In this document: piece by piece, positions 6,168 to 13,724 of the stretch
Numbering within the stretch: position 1 is the first letter of the stretch
How the letters are laid out: each line of letters opens with the position of its first letter
Assembly (NCBI GenBank): GCA_023415235.1
Contig: JAEZLP010000026.1
Coordinates: 1 to 30,760, forward strand
Length of the DNA: 30,760 nucleotides
Direction: 5' to 3'
Source: Bacillota bacterium
GTDB taxonomy: Bacteria; Bacillota; Clostridia; Peptostreptococcales; Anaerovoracaceae
Program-made: the position numbers and the translations under genes
The notes under the pieces: model-generated
The model's database searches: none
The model's input: the letters and a program-made list of their open reading frames with translations, nothing else
What the model was told of the DNA's origin: nothing

Positions 6168-8291
6168 TCAAAGAATAAAATCGGACATTTTAGTTTCTTC
6201 CCATTCAACTCCTTTTGGAGCTATATTGGAATACAGCGTGATTGAATCATTCTCATCAAGAATCGCTTTCAATTCAAAATTCATTACTTTTGGCTGCAGA
6301 TATTCGTCGTACATCTGTTGGTAATTGCTGTTGCCGCTATCCTTCGCTTCTTTAATATACTTGACGGTATCTGGGTCCCTGTCATAATTCTTATGCACAA
6401 GCTCGTATCGAAAAACGGCTTCAACCCTGCCATTTACAATCTCTTCTTGATAATCAGAGATTACGAAATTTAACAATTCATAATAGGGAGAGAAAACCTT
6501 TTTACATTCTGCTTCCATATAAGCGCTGATCTTTTTAAAGTTTTGCAGATTATCCATTTTCGCTAAAGAATATCTGAAATTATGATTGCCATTCGCCTCG
6601 TTGACCGGGATCCAAATCGACGCTTGCCTTTCGGAACCGTCCTCCCCGGTCAGCGTTGGCTGGAACAGTTTGACCTCTGCTTCTCCATCTTCCCACTCAA
6701 ATTTAATCACTGCCAGCGGGGGTTCCGAATATGGGTCCTCATACACTCCCTTCACCTCGGCTCCTGAAAGGTTTAATTGATGAATGGCAGCCGATATTGG
6801 ATCTTCCAGGATCCTGGTCATGTCTCGGACATTTTTATCTGCCTGAGCCTGATAAGCATCTGCTAAATGCATAAAATCCGGAAATCCGTGCTCAAATGCC
6901 TCATCAAACTCAGCTTTACTTTCAATGCTGTCAAAGTGCTTCATCTTAACCTGCGTGGCTTCATAAGTATCCTCAAGTTTTTTCACTGTAATAGTCTGTT
7001 TCCCCACAGAAATGGTTGGGTCGGATGTCATGAAGTAGTAATAGATATGAATGGTGGTGTCATCCTCTATATCTATCACATAATCTTTATTCCAAGGCCA
7101 TGGACTGGACCAGCCCATCCAACGCTCCCCATTTTCCGCTACGTCGCCAATGGTAAAATACAGCTCTTCATTTTCGCACAATCCGTAAATGGTATCCGCG
7201 TCTCTCTCTGAAAACGCATCCGCCCATTTAACGGCAAAAGCCTCAATCTCTTTTACGTCGTCATTGCCCAAATCCTCTATATTCTCCTTCGCTGCGGTAA
7301 AGGTACAGCCAACCGCCAGTGCTGCAATCAGCAGGACAGCAGCCAGCGTAGTAATCTTCCTCTTCGTATTCTTAGCGATCATGGCCACTCTCTCTTTGAT
7401 TCCTTTTGCGCTGCCGTACATGGTGGTTGCCATCTGAAACACATCACGCTTATGATTGTTTTGCTTGATTAAATCCACCAGCGCCCTGCCATAGGCAAGC
7501 CTGTCTTCAGCTCCTATTTCCCTGAGCACGCTGTAATCGCAGGCCAGCTCGCAATCTCTTTTTGACATCATTGCGGCTGCCCAAACCAAAGGATTAAACC
7601 AATAGAATGCCAGCAGGCCGCCTCTGACCACAGCCCACATCAAATCGTGATGCCTGTAATGACATAATTCATGAGCAATGGCGAAACGAAGCTTTTCCTT
7701 GTCTGCAGCAACCTCAGAGGGTACATAAATGCCCGCTTTTCCCATATGTCCCATAAGGCAGGGTGAATCAAGCCCTTCTGCGGTATAGACTGGAAGCTCG
7801 CGCCTTGCATCCGCCTTTATGTGCATCAACAGCGTTCTGTTCTCCGCAACCCTCTTTGCAAACCTGCGGTTTACATGAATGAGCCATAGTGCCAGAGCGA
7901 TAGCCCCAGCAGCCCAGACAGTCATAAGCACCAGCTGCCAATCAATGGACGCTGCCGCAGAAATCCCCTCACCGCTGGTCATGACGCCCGATTTCACATT
8001 GTCCATAATCAGTACGGCATTGTCGATCGCCTTTGCTGGCGCGTTGCCAGCAAGAACCTGTTCCGCCGAAGACGCTCCTCGGATTGTCGCTTCCGCGCGG
8101 CTTACTGCATTCATTAAGCTTAGCGCGCTTTCTATCGGATGAAGGCTCAACCAGCTGAAGGCCGCCAATCTCAGTGCCACAAGGCCCCAGAGACCATACT
8201 GAACCATAGGATTGATTTTCCCCTTAAATACATATCTTATGGTGAGTATGATCAAGATCAGGACAGATGAGGTTATAACGGTATCAATCAT
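6168..8291 (-). CDS. BlaR1/MecR1-like M56 membrane metallopeptidase with non-PBP sensor
   Basis: The 707-residue protein begins with transmembrane helices and an M56 peptidase domain: the zinc motif HELCH with following HH lies near residue 205, and the downstream E-L-A-C-D segment near 245 supplies the third ligand. A further membrane helix (about 315-335) precedes a long extracellular part (about 340-707). That part is not a penicillin-binding sensor as in BlaR1: it contains no recognisable S-x-x-K or K-T-G motif and begins with a segment like SnoaL/DUF4440-type folds (IEAFAVKWADAFSERDA). The gene starts four bases inside the repressor gene, a typical ATGA coupling. By family knowledge the protease would inactivate the partner repressor on sensing a signal. 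The signal is unknown. Confidence 0.85.
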   Translation of the reverse strand: MIDTVITSSVLILIILTIRYVFKGKINPMVQYGLWGLVALRLAAFSWLSLHPIESALSLMNAVSRAEATIRGASSAEQVLAGNAPAKAIDNAVLIMDNVKSGVMTSGEGISAAASIDWQLVLMTVWAAGAIALALWLIHVNRRFAKRVAENRTLLMHIKADARRELPVYTAEGLDSPCLMGHMGKAGIYVPSEVAADKEKLRFAIAHELCHYRHHDLMWAVVRGGLLAFYWFNPLVWAAAMMSKRDCELACDYSVLREIGAEDRLAYGRALVDLIKQNNHKRDVFQMATTMYGSAKGIKERVAMIAKNTKRKITTLAAVLLIAALAVGCTFTAAKENIEDLGNDDVKEIEAFAVKWADAFSERDADTIYGLCENEELYFTIGDVAENGERWMGWSSPWPWNKDYVIDIEDDTTIHIYYYFMTSDPTISVGKQTITVKKLEDTYEATQVKMKHFDSIESKAEFDEAFEHGFPDFMHLADAYQAQADKNVRDMTRILEDPISAAIHQLNLSGAEVKGVYEDPYSEPPLAVIKFEWEDGEAEVKLFQPTLTGEDGSERQASIWIPVNEANGNHNFRYSLAKMDNLQNFKKISAYMEAECKKVFSPYYELLNFVISDYQEEIVNGRVEAVFRYELVHKNYDRDPDTVKYIKEAKDSGNSNYQQMYDEYLQPKVMNFELKAILDENDSITLYSNIAPKGVEWEETKMSDFIL

Positions 8292-8668
8292 TTCTCTTCC
8301 TCCTCTGCCCTTTTCAGTATGGCATACAGCTCGTCGATTTCATTCTTTGACAGACTGTTTTTCTCAACCATTGTGTTAAGCATCAGCCCCAGGCTCCCGG
8401 AATAGACCCTTTCGAGAAAGCTCTCGGTTTCCCCCAGCGCCGTTTCAGTACGCTCAACCGCCGGATAATACTGCTTTGCCCGAATCCCTTCCTCGTAACG
8501 CACCGCCCCTTTGGCTTCCATGCGCCCGAGCATTGTGATAATGGTATGCTTGCTCCAGCCGGTGGACTCTTTCAGCGCAGCCGTAAGTTGTGTGATGGTC
8601 CGGGGTGCTGCCTCCCAGAGCACATTCATGATATTCCACTCACAGTCGGATAAATTGATCTTTTTCAT
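8288..8668 (-). CDS. BlaI/MecI/CopY-family transcriptional repressor
   Basis: The 126-residue protein has the winged-helix pattern of the penicillinase repressor family (CEWNIMNVLWEAAPRTI, then WSKHTIITMLGRMEAKG as recognition helix and wing). A C-terminal dimerisation part carries the region cleaved in BlaI proteins. It is the first gene of a two-gene operon with the M56 protease, overlapping it by 4 bases. AAAGGGG precedes the start. A promoter with two palindromic sites lies directly upstream, which fits autorepression. Confidence 0.92.
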   Translation of the reverse strand: MKKINLSDCEWNIMNVLWEAAPRTITQLTAALKESTGWSKHTIITMLGRMEAKGAVRYEEGIRAKQYYPAVERTETALGETESFLERVYSGSLGLMLNTMVEKNSLSKNEIDELYAILKRAEEEEK

Positions 8669-8693
8669 ATAATAAATCCCCTTTATTGAAAGT

Positions 8694-8739
8694 AGACGTC
8701 TGTTTACCTAACAGTATCACATCGGTACACATATGTCAA
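8694..8739 (-). promoter_or_regulatory. promoter and putative BlaI-type operators
   Basis: On the minus strand a consensus -35 TTGACA (8734-8739) and a -10 TACTGT (8711-8716) are 17 bases apart. Two 8-base palindromes flank the promoter elements: ACATATGT (8729-8736), overlapping the -35 box, and AGACGTCT (8694-8701), just downstream of the -10 box. ACATATGT equals the core of the known BlaI box TACATATGTA, and the second has the same A-x-A-x-x-T-x-T shape. Binding is inferred. Confidence 0.6.
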
Positions 8740-8781
8740 CCTAATATTGGAACTTCCTAATAAATCAAAATGGAAATTCTC

Positions 8782-11700
8782 CTATTCCTGAATCTGCGGC
8801 ATTCGGATCATATCAGTCAGTCTCTTGTCTACCATAATGCCCAGCTCCTGTTCCAGACGTTCCTTAAATGAGTAATAGAGCTTGACCGCTTTGCTTTTTC
8901 TTCCTTGCATACGGTACAGCTTCAGCAGCTCCAGGCAAAGATTCTCATCATATGGTTCCAAGGCGAAGGCGCGCCTCAGAATATCCTCCGCCTGACTGAA
9001 TTCTCCGTTACTGATAAAAAACGAGCTCAGCCTTTGGCAGGCCTCCAGAAAAATCGATCTGAGCCGTTCTCTTTCATGCAAGAGCTGGTCGCCGAAATCG
9101 TTTCCCTCAAGCAAATCTCCTTTATAGATCTGAACCATGCGCTTCAGAATCTCCGCCAGCTTGTTTTCATCCTGGGACTCATGTTTGACCATCCCGGCCC
9201 ACTCCTCGTAAAGATGCAGAAATTCGTGGAGATCAAGTTCCAGGGAGCTGTTCTTTCTTATGATCAATCCTTCCGGAGTTTCCTGGATAAATGCATTGGC
9301 TCCTGCGGTCTCCACCTGATATCCGGAAAGTGTTTTTCTAAGATGATACAACGCTGTTCGCTGAGAGGCGGTAGAGGATTTGCTGTCGGTATCCGGCCAG
9401 AGTATCTCAGCCAGAACCTCTTTCGATACAACACTGCCGCTTCGAAGCAGAAGATATTCCATAAAGGCCTTCACCTTCTTGGTTTTCCACTCCGTTTCCG
9501 GGATTCTGATTCCATTTACCGAAATCTCAGGATTGCCAAAGAGAGATGCCTGAACAAAATAGGTCGGCCCTTGATGATCCCTGTTGTATGCATAAACGAA
9601 TTCATCCACAAAGGATTGGATCCTGTTTTCATCCATTGTTTTAATTTTTTCACTCAGGTATTTCGCCGTGTTTGTGTTATAAAACCGAAGCAGCAATTCC
9701 TCGGCATATGCTGCGCTGTAGCCGTACCGTATTCCGCGAAGCGCCATCTCCGTCAGTGTGGGAATATGGATATCCCAAAACATGAAATAACGGCCTCCTG
9801 CCGCCAATTCCAGCGCCTGCCTCAAACTGCAGTGTCCCTGTTCCGCATCGCCGGCGCTGAAATACAGCCTGGCCAGATGGAAATATGCGCCGCAGAGAGT
9901 CTGCTGGCCCTTTTTTTCTTTCGCCGACTCGATGGAGGATAACAAGCAGTGTTCCGCAAATGAAAAGTCCCCCGCCTCTCTGGCGATTGCTCCCAGAATA
10001 GATTGCGCCGCCTCGAAGATCAACAGGCCGGGCCAATGTTCCCGGATGAGATCAATCTCCTTCATCCCTGCTTCAATATCCGGCGCCGGACCGTCCGGCT
10101 GTATGCTCCACAGACTCTGTAAAAGCTTACACGCTGCAACCATCGCCTTGTTGTTGATACATAGAAAGTGGAAGGTGGATTGGCTGAGCATAGCATCTGC
10201 TGCGCCCCTGTCAAAGGACAGATATTTTTCATATGCAGTGAGGCGGTATCCGTGAGCAGTCAGATATTCATACTCGTATTTTTCTCCAATGGAAATCACC
10301 TTCGCGGTATGCGCCGACAGAGAAGCCTTTTCATTTTTCAGGAGCTGGGATAAGGATAGGAACATCAGGATGAATCCTGTGGAAGGCTCAATGTTCTTGA
10401 ATTTGTTCAATTCCAGGGCAACTTCCATACAGTGCGTCGCATGATCAAGCTTGCCCAGACAACAGTAGATGATACAGGAAAGGATGAGATACAGCCATTG
10501 ACTGTCTTCAGGGAGCTGCGTAAACAGCATGCCTTCGCTCTGCGCTTCGGCATCGGTAAACCGGTCTTGTCCGATGGACCGGACCATATCAAGAATCGTC
10601 AGCGTGTTTTCAAGCTTTTCAGGAACATTCACCCGCTTTTCTTCAAGGCCGTTTGACATGCGGACCAACTCTTTCATATTGTTACCGCACATATAGATAT
10701 AAATTAGAACGGAAGCAGCATCATAATAGGTCGCAAGGTCCCCGCGCTGCAGAGACAGTTGAAGTACTTGCTGGAGTGTGTCCAGCATTTCCAGCTGTCT
10801 GCTGTTGGGCATCAGCTGCGCTTTGTATAAAAGAAGCACCGGGTTATTCCGAATCGTATCCTCCGGCAGCAAATCCAGCCATTGCTTCAATTGCCCGGTC
10901 TCACCGATCATGAACTTGTTAAACCCTTCGCTTGATACGATATCCATGGCAGAAGCAGTGCTGCCGCATTTTGTCAGATGCTCAGCGGCACGGCCATAGA
11001 TTTCCTTTTTCATAAAGTACCCTGCCGCTTTCAGATGAAGTTCGGTGATCAGGCCGCTGGGATAGCGATCGTTTAATATGGTTAGCAGGAATTCCCGAAA
11101 CAGGGAATGAAATCGATAGATCACAGGACTGCCGGGAATCCGCTGGATGAACATGCCAAAGCCTATGCACCGGCCGATCAAAGATCTGATATCTTTGATT
11201 TCCAAAATATTGGCTGCTTCCTCCTCTGAAAACTCCTGAAGCAGCGCCAGCTTGGCTAGCGCGCTCTGCGTCTCGTCATCTACTGACTTGAGCACTTCCA
11301 TGGACAGGTATTGAAACAGCGCGTCCTCATGAACCAGCATTTCCGGCTCAATAGATCCGGCCTTATTTTTTTTGCTTTTTAATGCCTGGTACAGTATGAT
11401 AACCCCTGCAATCCAGCCTTCCGTGTTTTTTTCAATAAAATCGGTCAGCTTCCTGTCTGAAACGCTTTGGTCCAAGCTGTCCATGAAAGCCATAATTTCG
11501 GAATTGCTAAAGGCAAGGTCATCCACACCGATCTCCATTATTTTCTTTTCTAATTTTTGTTTCTCTGTGAAAACAGCCAGATTGGCTCGGTTCATCAGTA
11601 TTATTGTGCAGTATGGAGGAAGGCTGTCCAGTAAATATCTTGTCAAGCTGCATATTTCCTGGCTCTGAGCCACATTGTGAAAATCATCCAGTACAAGATA

Positions 11701-12108
11701 GATGCGTGTATCTCCGGCCTTATTGTGATTCTCCCACAATTCGCTGCAAATCATGGAGATAATCTGCTGAGGGGACAGGTCAGCCTGTTCCTTAATAACT
11801 TTTCTGCTGCTTTCAAATGCCGGGGCTTTTGATGGGAATAAAGCTTCTGTCAAATGTGCAAGGAATACCTGCAGGGACGTGTCCTCCAAATCCAGACGAT
11901 ACCAGCAGATCCTGCAGGGTCTGGCTGCATGGTGATTTAAATAGGAAAGCGCCAATGTTGTTTTCCCGTATCCCGCCGGCGCGCAAACAGTCACTGCTCT
12001 ACATTTGTCCATATCTTCGTATAGCTTTTGCAGCCGCTCAGTCAGCAAAAAATTCTCCGTCAGCTCCGGCATCGTCAGCTTGCTCTTTAACACAGGAATG
12101 CTGCTCAT
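8782..12108 (-). CDS. STAND-type ATPase regulator with SARP wHTH and BTAD output domain
   Basis: The 1108-residue protein starts with a MalT-like STAND ATPase: Walker A APAGYGKTT (43-51) and Walker B YLVLDDFH (about 137-144), followed by the conserved WIAGVIILYQAL region. The middle (about 370-840) is a helical repeat array of TPR type. The C-terminus has no LuxR helix-turn-helix as in MalT. Instead it carries an OmpR-like winged helix (about 855-945, with KVKAFMEYLLLRSG and SKEVLAEILWP) and a bacterial transcriptional activator domain (about 955-1100), as in SARP regulators. The start ATG at 12108 follows GAGG. It is divergent from the surface-protein operon and is the obvious candidate to control it. 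The inducing ligand is unknown. Confidence 0.88.
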   Translation of the reverse strand: MSSIPVLKSKLTMPELTENFLLTERLQKLYEDMDKCRAVTVCAPAGYGKTTLALSYLNHHAARPCRICWYRLDLEDTSLQVFLAHLTEALFPSKAPAFESSRKVIKEQADLSPQQIISMICSELWENHNKAGDTRIYLVLDDFHNVAQSQEICSLTRYLLDSLPPYCTIILMNRANLAVFTEKQKLEKKIMEIGVDDLAFSNSEIMAFMDSLDQSVSDRKLTDFIEKNTEGWIAGVIILYQALKSKKNKAGSIEPEMLVHEDALFQYLSMEVLKSVDDETQSALAKLALLQEFSEEEAANILEIKDIRSLIGRCIGFGMFIQRIPGSPVIYRFHSLFREFLLTILNDRYPSGLITELHLKAAGYFMKKEIYGRAAEHLTKCGSTASAMDIVSSEGFNKFMIGETGQLKQWLDLLPEDTIRNNPVLLLYKAQLMPNSRQLEMLDTLQQVLQLSLQRGDLATYYDAASVLIYIYMCGNNMKELVRMSNGLEEKRVNVPEKLENTLTILDMVRSIGQDRFTDAEAQSEGMLFTQLPEDSQWLYLILSCIIYCCLGKLDHATHCMEVALELNKFKNIEPSTGFILMFLSLSQLLKNEKASLSAHTAKVISIGEKYEYEYLTAHGYRLTAYEKYLSFDRGAADAMLSQSTFHFLCINNKAMVAACKLLQSLWSIQPDGPAPDIEAGMKEIDLIREHWPGLLIFEAAQSILGAIAREAGDFSFAEHCLLSSIESAKEKKGQQTLCGAYFHLARLYFSAGDAEQGHCSLRQALELAAGGRYFMFWDIHIPTLTEMALRGIRYGYSAAYAEELLLRFYNTNTAKYLSEKIKTMDENRIQSFVDEFVYAYNRDHQGPTYFVQASLFGNPEISVNGIRIPETEWKTKKVKAFMEYLLLRSGSVVSKEVLAEILWPDTDSKSSTASQRTALYHLRKTLSGYQVETAGANAFIQETPEGLIIRKNSSLELDLHEFLHLYEEWAGMVKHESQDENKLAEILKRMVQIYKGDLLEGNDFGDQLLHERERLRSIFLEACQRLSSFFISNGEFSQAEDILRRAFALEPYDENLCLELLKLYRMQGRKSKAVKLYYSFKERLEQELGIMVDKRLTDMIRMPQIQE

Positions 12109-12178
12109 CAGTCAACCTCGCAAATCAAAATATGACATGAGTTTCTCAGGATAGAAAAAAATATTAAATATTTACTTT

Positions 12179-12207
12179 ATTTTACCATTGATCAATTCAA
12201 TTGTAAA
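12179..12207 (-). promoter_or_regulatory. promoter of the STAND-SARP regulator gene
   Basis: On the minus strand TTTACA (12202-12207) and TAAAAT (12179-12184) are separated by 17 bases. They lie about 70 bases before the start codon at 12108. Confidence 0.55.
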
Positions 12208-12302
12208 CGGTTCTTCCATTGTATTAAAAGGCTCCGGGGGCTTTTCCCGCCTTTTCTTCATTTTATATTTTTTTTATGCCGGTACGTTAGAATCAAATAC
12301 AG

Positions 12303-12326
12303 TTGACACCTATCAAAACGGATAGG
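12303..12326 (+). promoter_or_regulatory. TTGACA box joined to a CCTATC/GATAGG dyad
   Basis: A perfect -35-like TTGACA (12303-12308) is directly followed by the inverted repeat CCTATC (12309-12314) and GATAGG (12321-12326) with a 6-base centre. No good -10 box sits at 16-18 bases; the region is 52 bases before the TTG start at 12378. This would suit an activator-dependent promoter or an operator, but it is an inference from sequence shape. Confidence 0.4.
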
Positions 12327-12377
12327 TCTTTAGAACAAATAATTGAGGCAATATGAAAGACGGGAGGTGAACGAGGA

Positions 12378-12689
12378 TTGCCTACTCTGCCCGAAAGGTT
12401 GAATCGTCTGAAAACACTGACCCCACGTGAGCGTGAGGTTTACGAGCATTTGATCTGCGGCCGGAAAATGAGGGAGATTGCCGAGCTTCTCGGCATAACA
12501 CATGCCACAGTTAATTTTCATTGCCAGAGGCTGTATAAAAAGCTCTGTATCAACACCCGGGCACAGCTTTTTGTGCAATATGCGGCACTTGATGCCGCCG
12601 ATTCGAAAAAGCGAAATAAGGCAGATCTTCCGAGCGACATCGCAAGGAAAAAAGGATTAAAAGATAATTCAAATTCAAATTTATTTTAA
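12378..12689 (+). CDS. stand-alone LuxR/GerE-type helix-turn-helix protein
   Basis: The 103-residue protein is little more than a GerE-type DNA-binding domain. LTPREREVYEHLICG, then the helix-turn-helix MREIAELLGITHATVNFHCQRLYKKL, occupy about residues 14-60, and a charged tail follows. No receiver or ligand-binding domain is present. GGGAGGTGA (12362-12370) sets the TTG at 12378 as start, with 7 bases between. It is the first gene of the six-gene surface operon and lies divergent to a STAND regulator of the kind that usually ends in exactly such a domain. It is probably an activator of the operon; whether it works with the STAND protein is open. Confidence 0.85.
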   Translation: MPTLPERLNRLKTLTPREREVYEHLICGRKMREIAELLGITHATVNFHCQRLYKKLCINTRAQLFVQYAALDAADSKKRNKADLPSDIARKKGLKDNSNSNLF

Positions 12690-12709
12690 AAAAGAAAGGA
12701 AGATTGAAA

Positions 12710-13654
12710 ATGTTTTGTACACAATGCGGATATAACGCAGAAAATGCAAAGTTCTGCCCAAGCTGCGGAGCAGCTCTTTCCGGAGAAGTCGCCGGTCAGC
12801 AAAACGAAAATATGACCGGTTCGGTGCTCAGACCGGCAAGTGCGCCGGTTCGTATGCAGAAAGCCGACGAGGTGGAATATCAGATCCATGGCGAGGATCT
12901 GCAGTTTGTTGAAATCATGCTGGACCCGGGAGAGACAATCGTTGCTGAAGCAGGAGCGATGATGTATATGGACGCAGCGATCAAAATGGATACGATCTTT
13001 GGAGACGGCTCGGGAAAAGAGGGCAATGATCTCAAGAGCAAGCTCTTTTCCGCAGGCAAGCGGATGATTACGGGAGAGAGTCTTTTCATGACCTCCTTTA
13101 CCAACACGGCAGCTGATAAAAGATGCGTTTCCTTCGCCGCTCCCTATCCGGGAAAGGTAGTCGCCTTTGATCTCAGCGAGCATGGAGGAATGATGATCTG
13201 CCAGAGGGATTCCTTCCTCTGCGCAGCAAAAGGCATCTCTATCGGTATCGCTTTTCAGAAAAAGATCGGAGTCGGTCTCTTTGGCGGAGAAGGCTTCATC
13301 ATGCAGAAGCTGGAGGGTGACGGCCTTACCTTCATGCATGCGGGCGGCACCATCATCCGAAAGGATTTGAAACAGGGTGAAACAGTCAAGCTGGATACGG
13401 GCTGTCTGGTGGCCATGACGAAAACAATAAACTATGATATCCAGTTCGCTGGGGATATCAAGAGCGCTCTGTTCGGAGGCGAAGGACTGGCGCTGGCTAC
13501 TCTCACCGGTCCGGGGACCGTATGGCTGCAGTCCCTGCCCTTCTCCAGACTGGCCGACCGGATCCATTCCGCAGGGAAAGGCGCAGGCAGGAGCAAGGAG
13601 GAAGGCAGCGTCCTCGGTGGTCTGAGTATCGGTACCCTTCTTAAGAACGACTGA
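12710..13654 (+). CDS. zinc-ribbon AIM24 / TIGR00266-type protein
   Basis: The 314-residue protein begins with a zinc ribbon (Cys3, Cys6, Cys16, Cys19) and continues, from about residue 50, with an AIM24/TIGR00266 domain. The latter shows the typical LDPGETIVAEAGAMMYMD opening, the GGEGFIMQKLEGDG core and a second glycine-rich repeat GGEGLALATLTGPGTVWLQ. The predicted fold is a double beta-helix without catalytic residues; the cellular role of bacterial members is unknown. The start at 12710 has AAAGGAAG ahead of it, and the gene follows the LuxR-type gene by 20 bases. Being without a signal peptide it should be cytosolic, unlike the four exported products downstream. Confidence 0.88.
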   Translation: MFCTQCGYNAENAKFCPSCGAALSGEVAGQQNENMTGSVLRPASAPVRMQKADEVEYQIHGEDLQFVEIMLDPGETIVAEAGAMMYMDAAIKMDTIFGDGSGKEGNDLKSKLFSAGKRMITGESLFMTSFTNTAADKRCVSFAAPYPGKVVAFDLSEHGGMMICQRDSFLCAAKGISIGIAFQKKIGVGLFGGEGFIMQKLEGDGLTFMHAGGTIIRKDLKQGETVKLDTGCLVAMTKTINYDIQFAGDIKSALFGGEGLALATLTGPGTVWLQSLPFSRLADRIHSAGKGAGRSKEEGSVLGGLSIGTLLKND

Positions 13655-13724
13655 TCCAGAGGTTTCTCCTGCTTATTTAAACCATAAAAGCAGGAAGAAA
13701 CTGATTTGAAAGGATGATACTGAT

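Noticed and set aside
8905..9942. 345-codon plus-strand frame opposite the STAND-SARP gene
   Set aside because: It lies wholly inside a well-supported regulator gene and has no family motif or suitable ribosome binding site.
12686..13567. Long open frame on the minus strand opposite the AIM24 gene
   Set aside because: It is a shadow: the plus-strand frame has a zinc ribbon, family motifs and a ribosome binding site, while the minus frame shows no recognisable domain.
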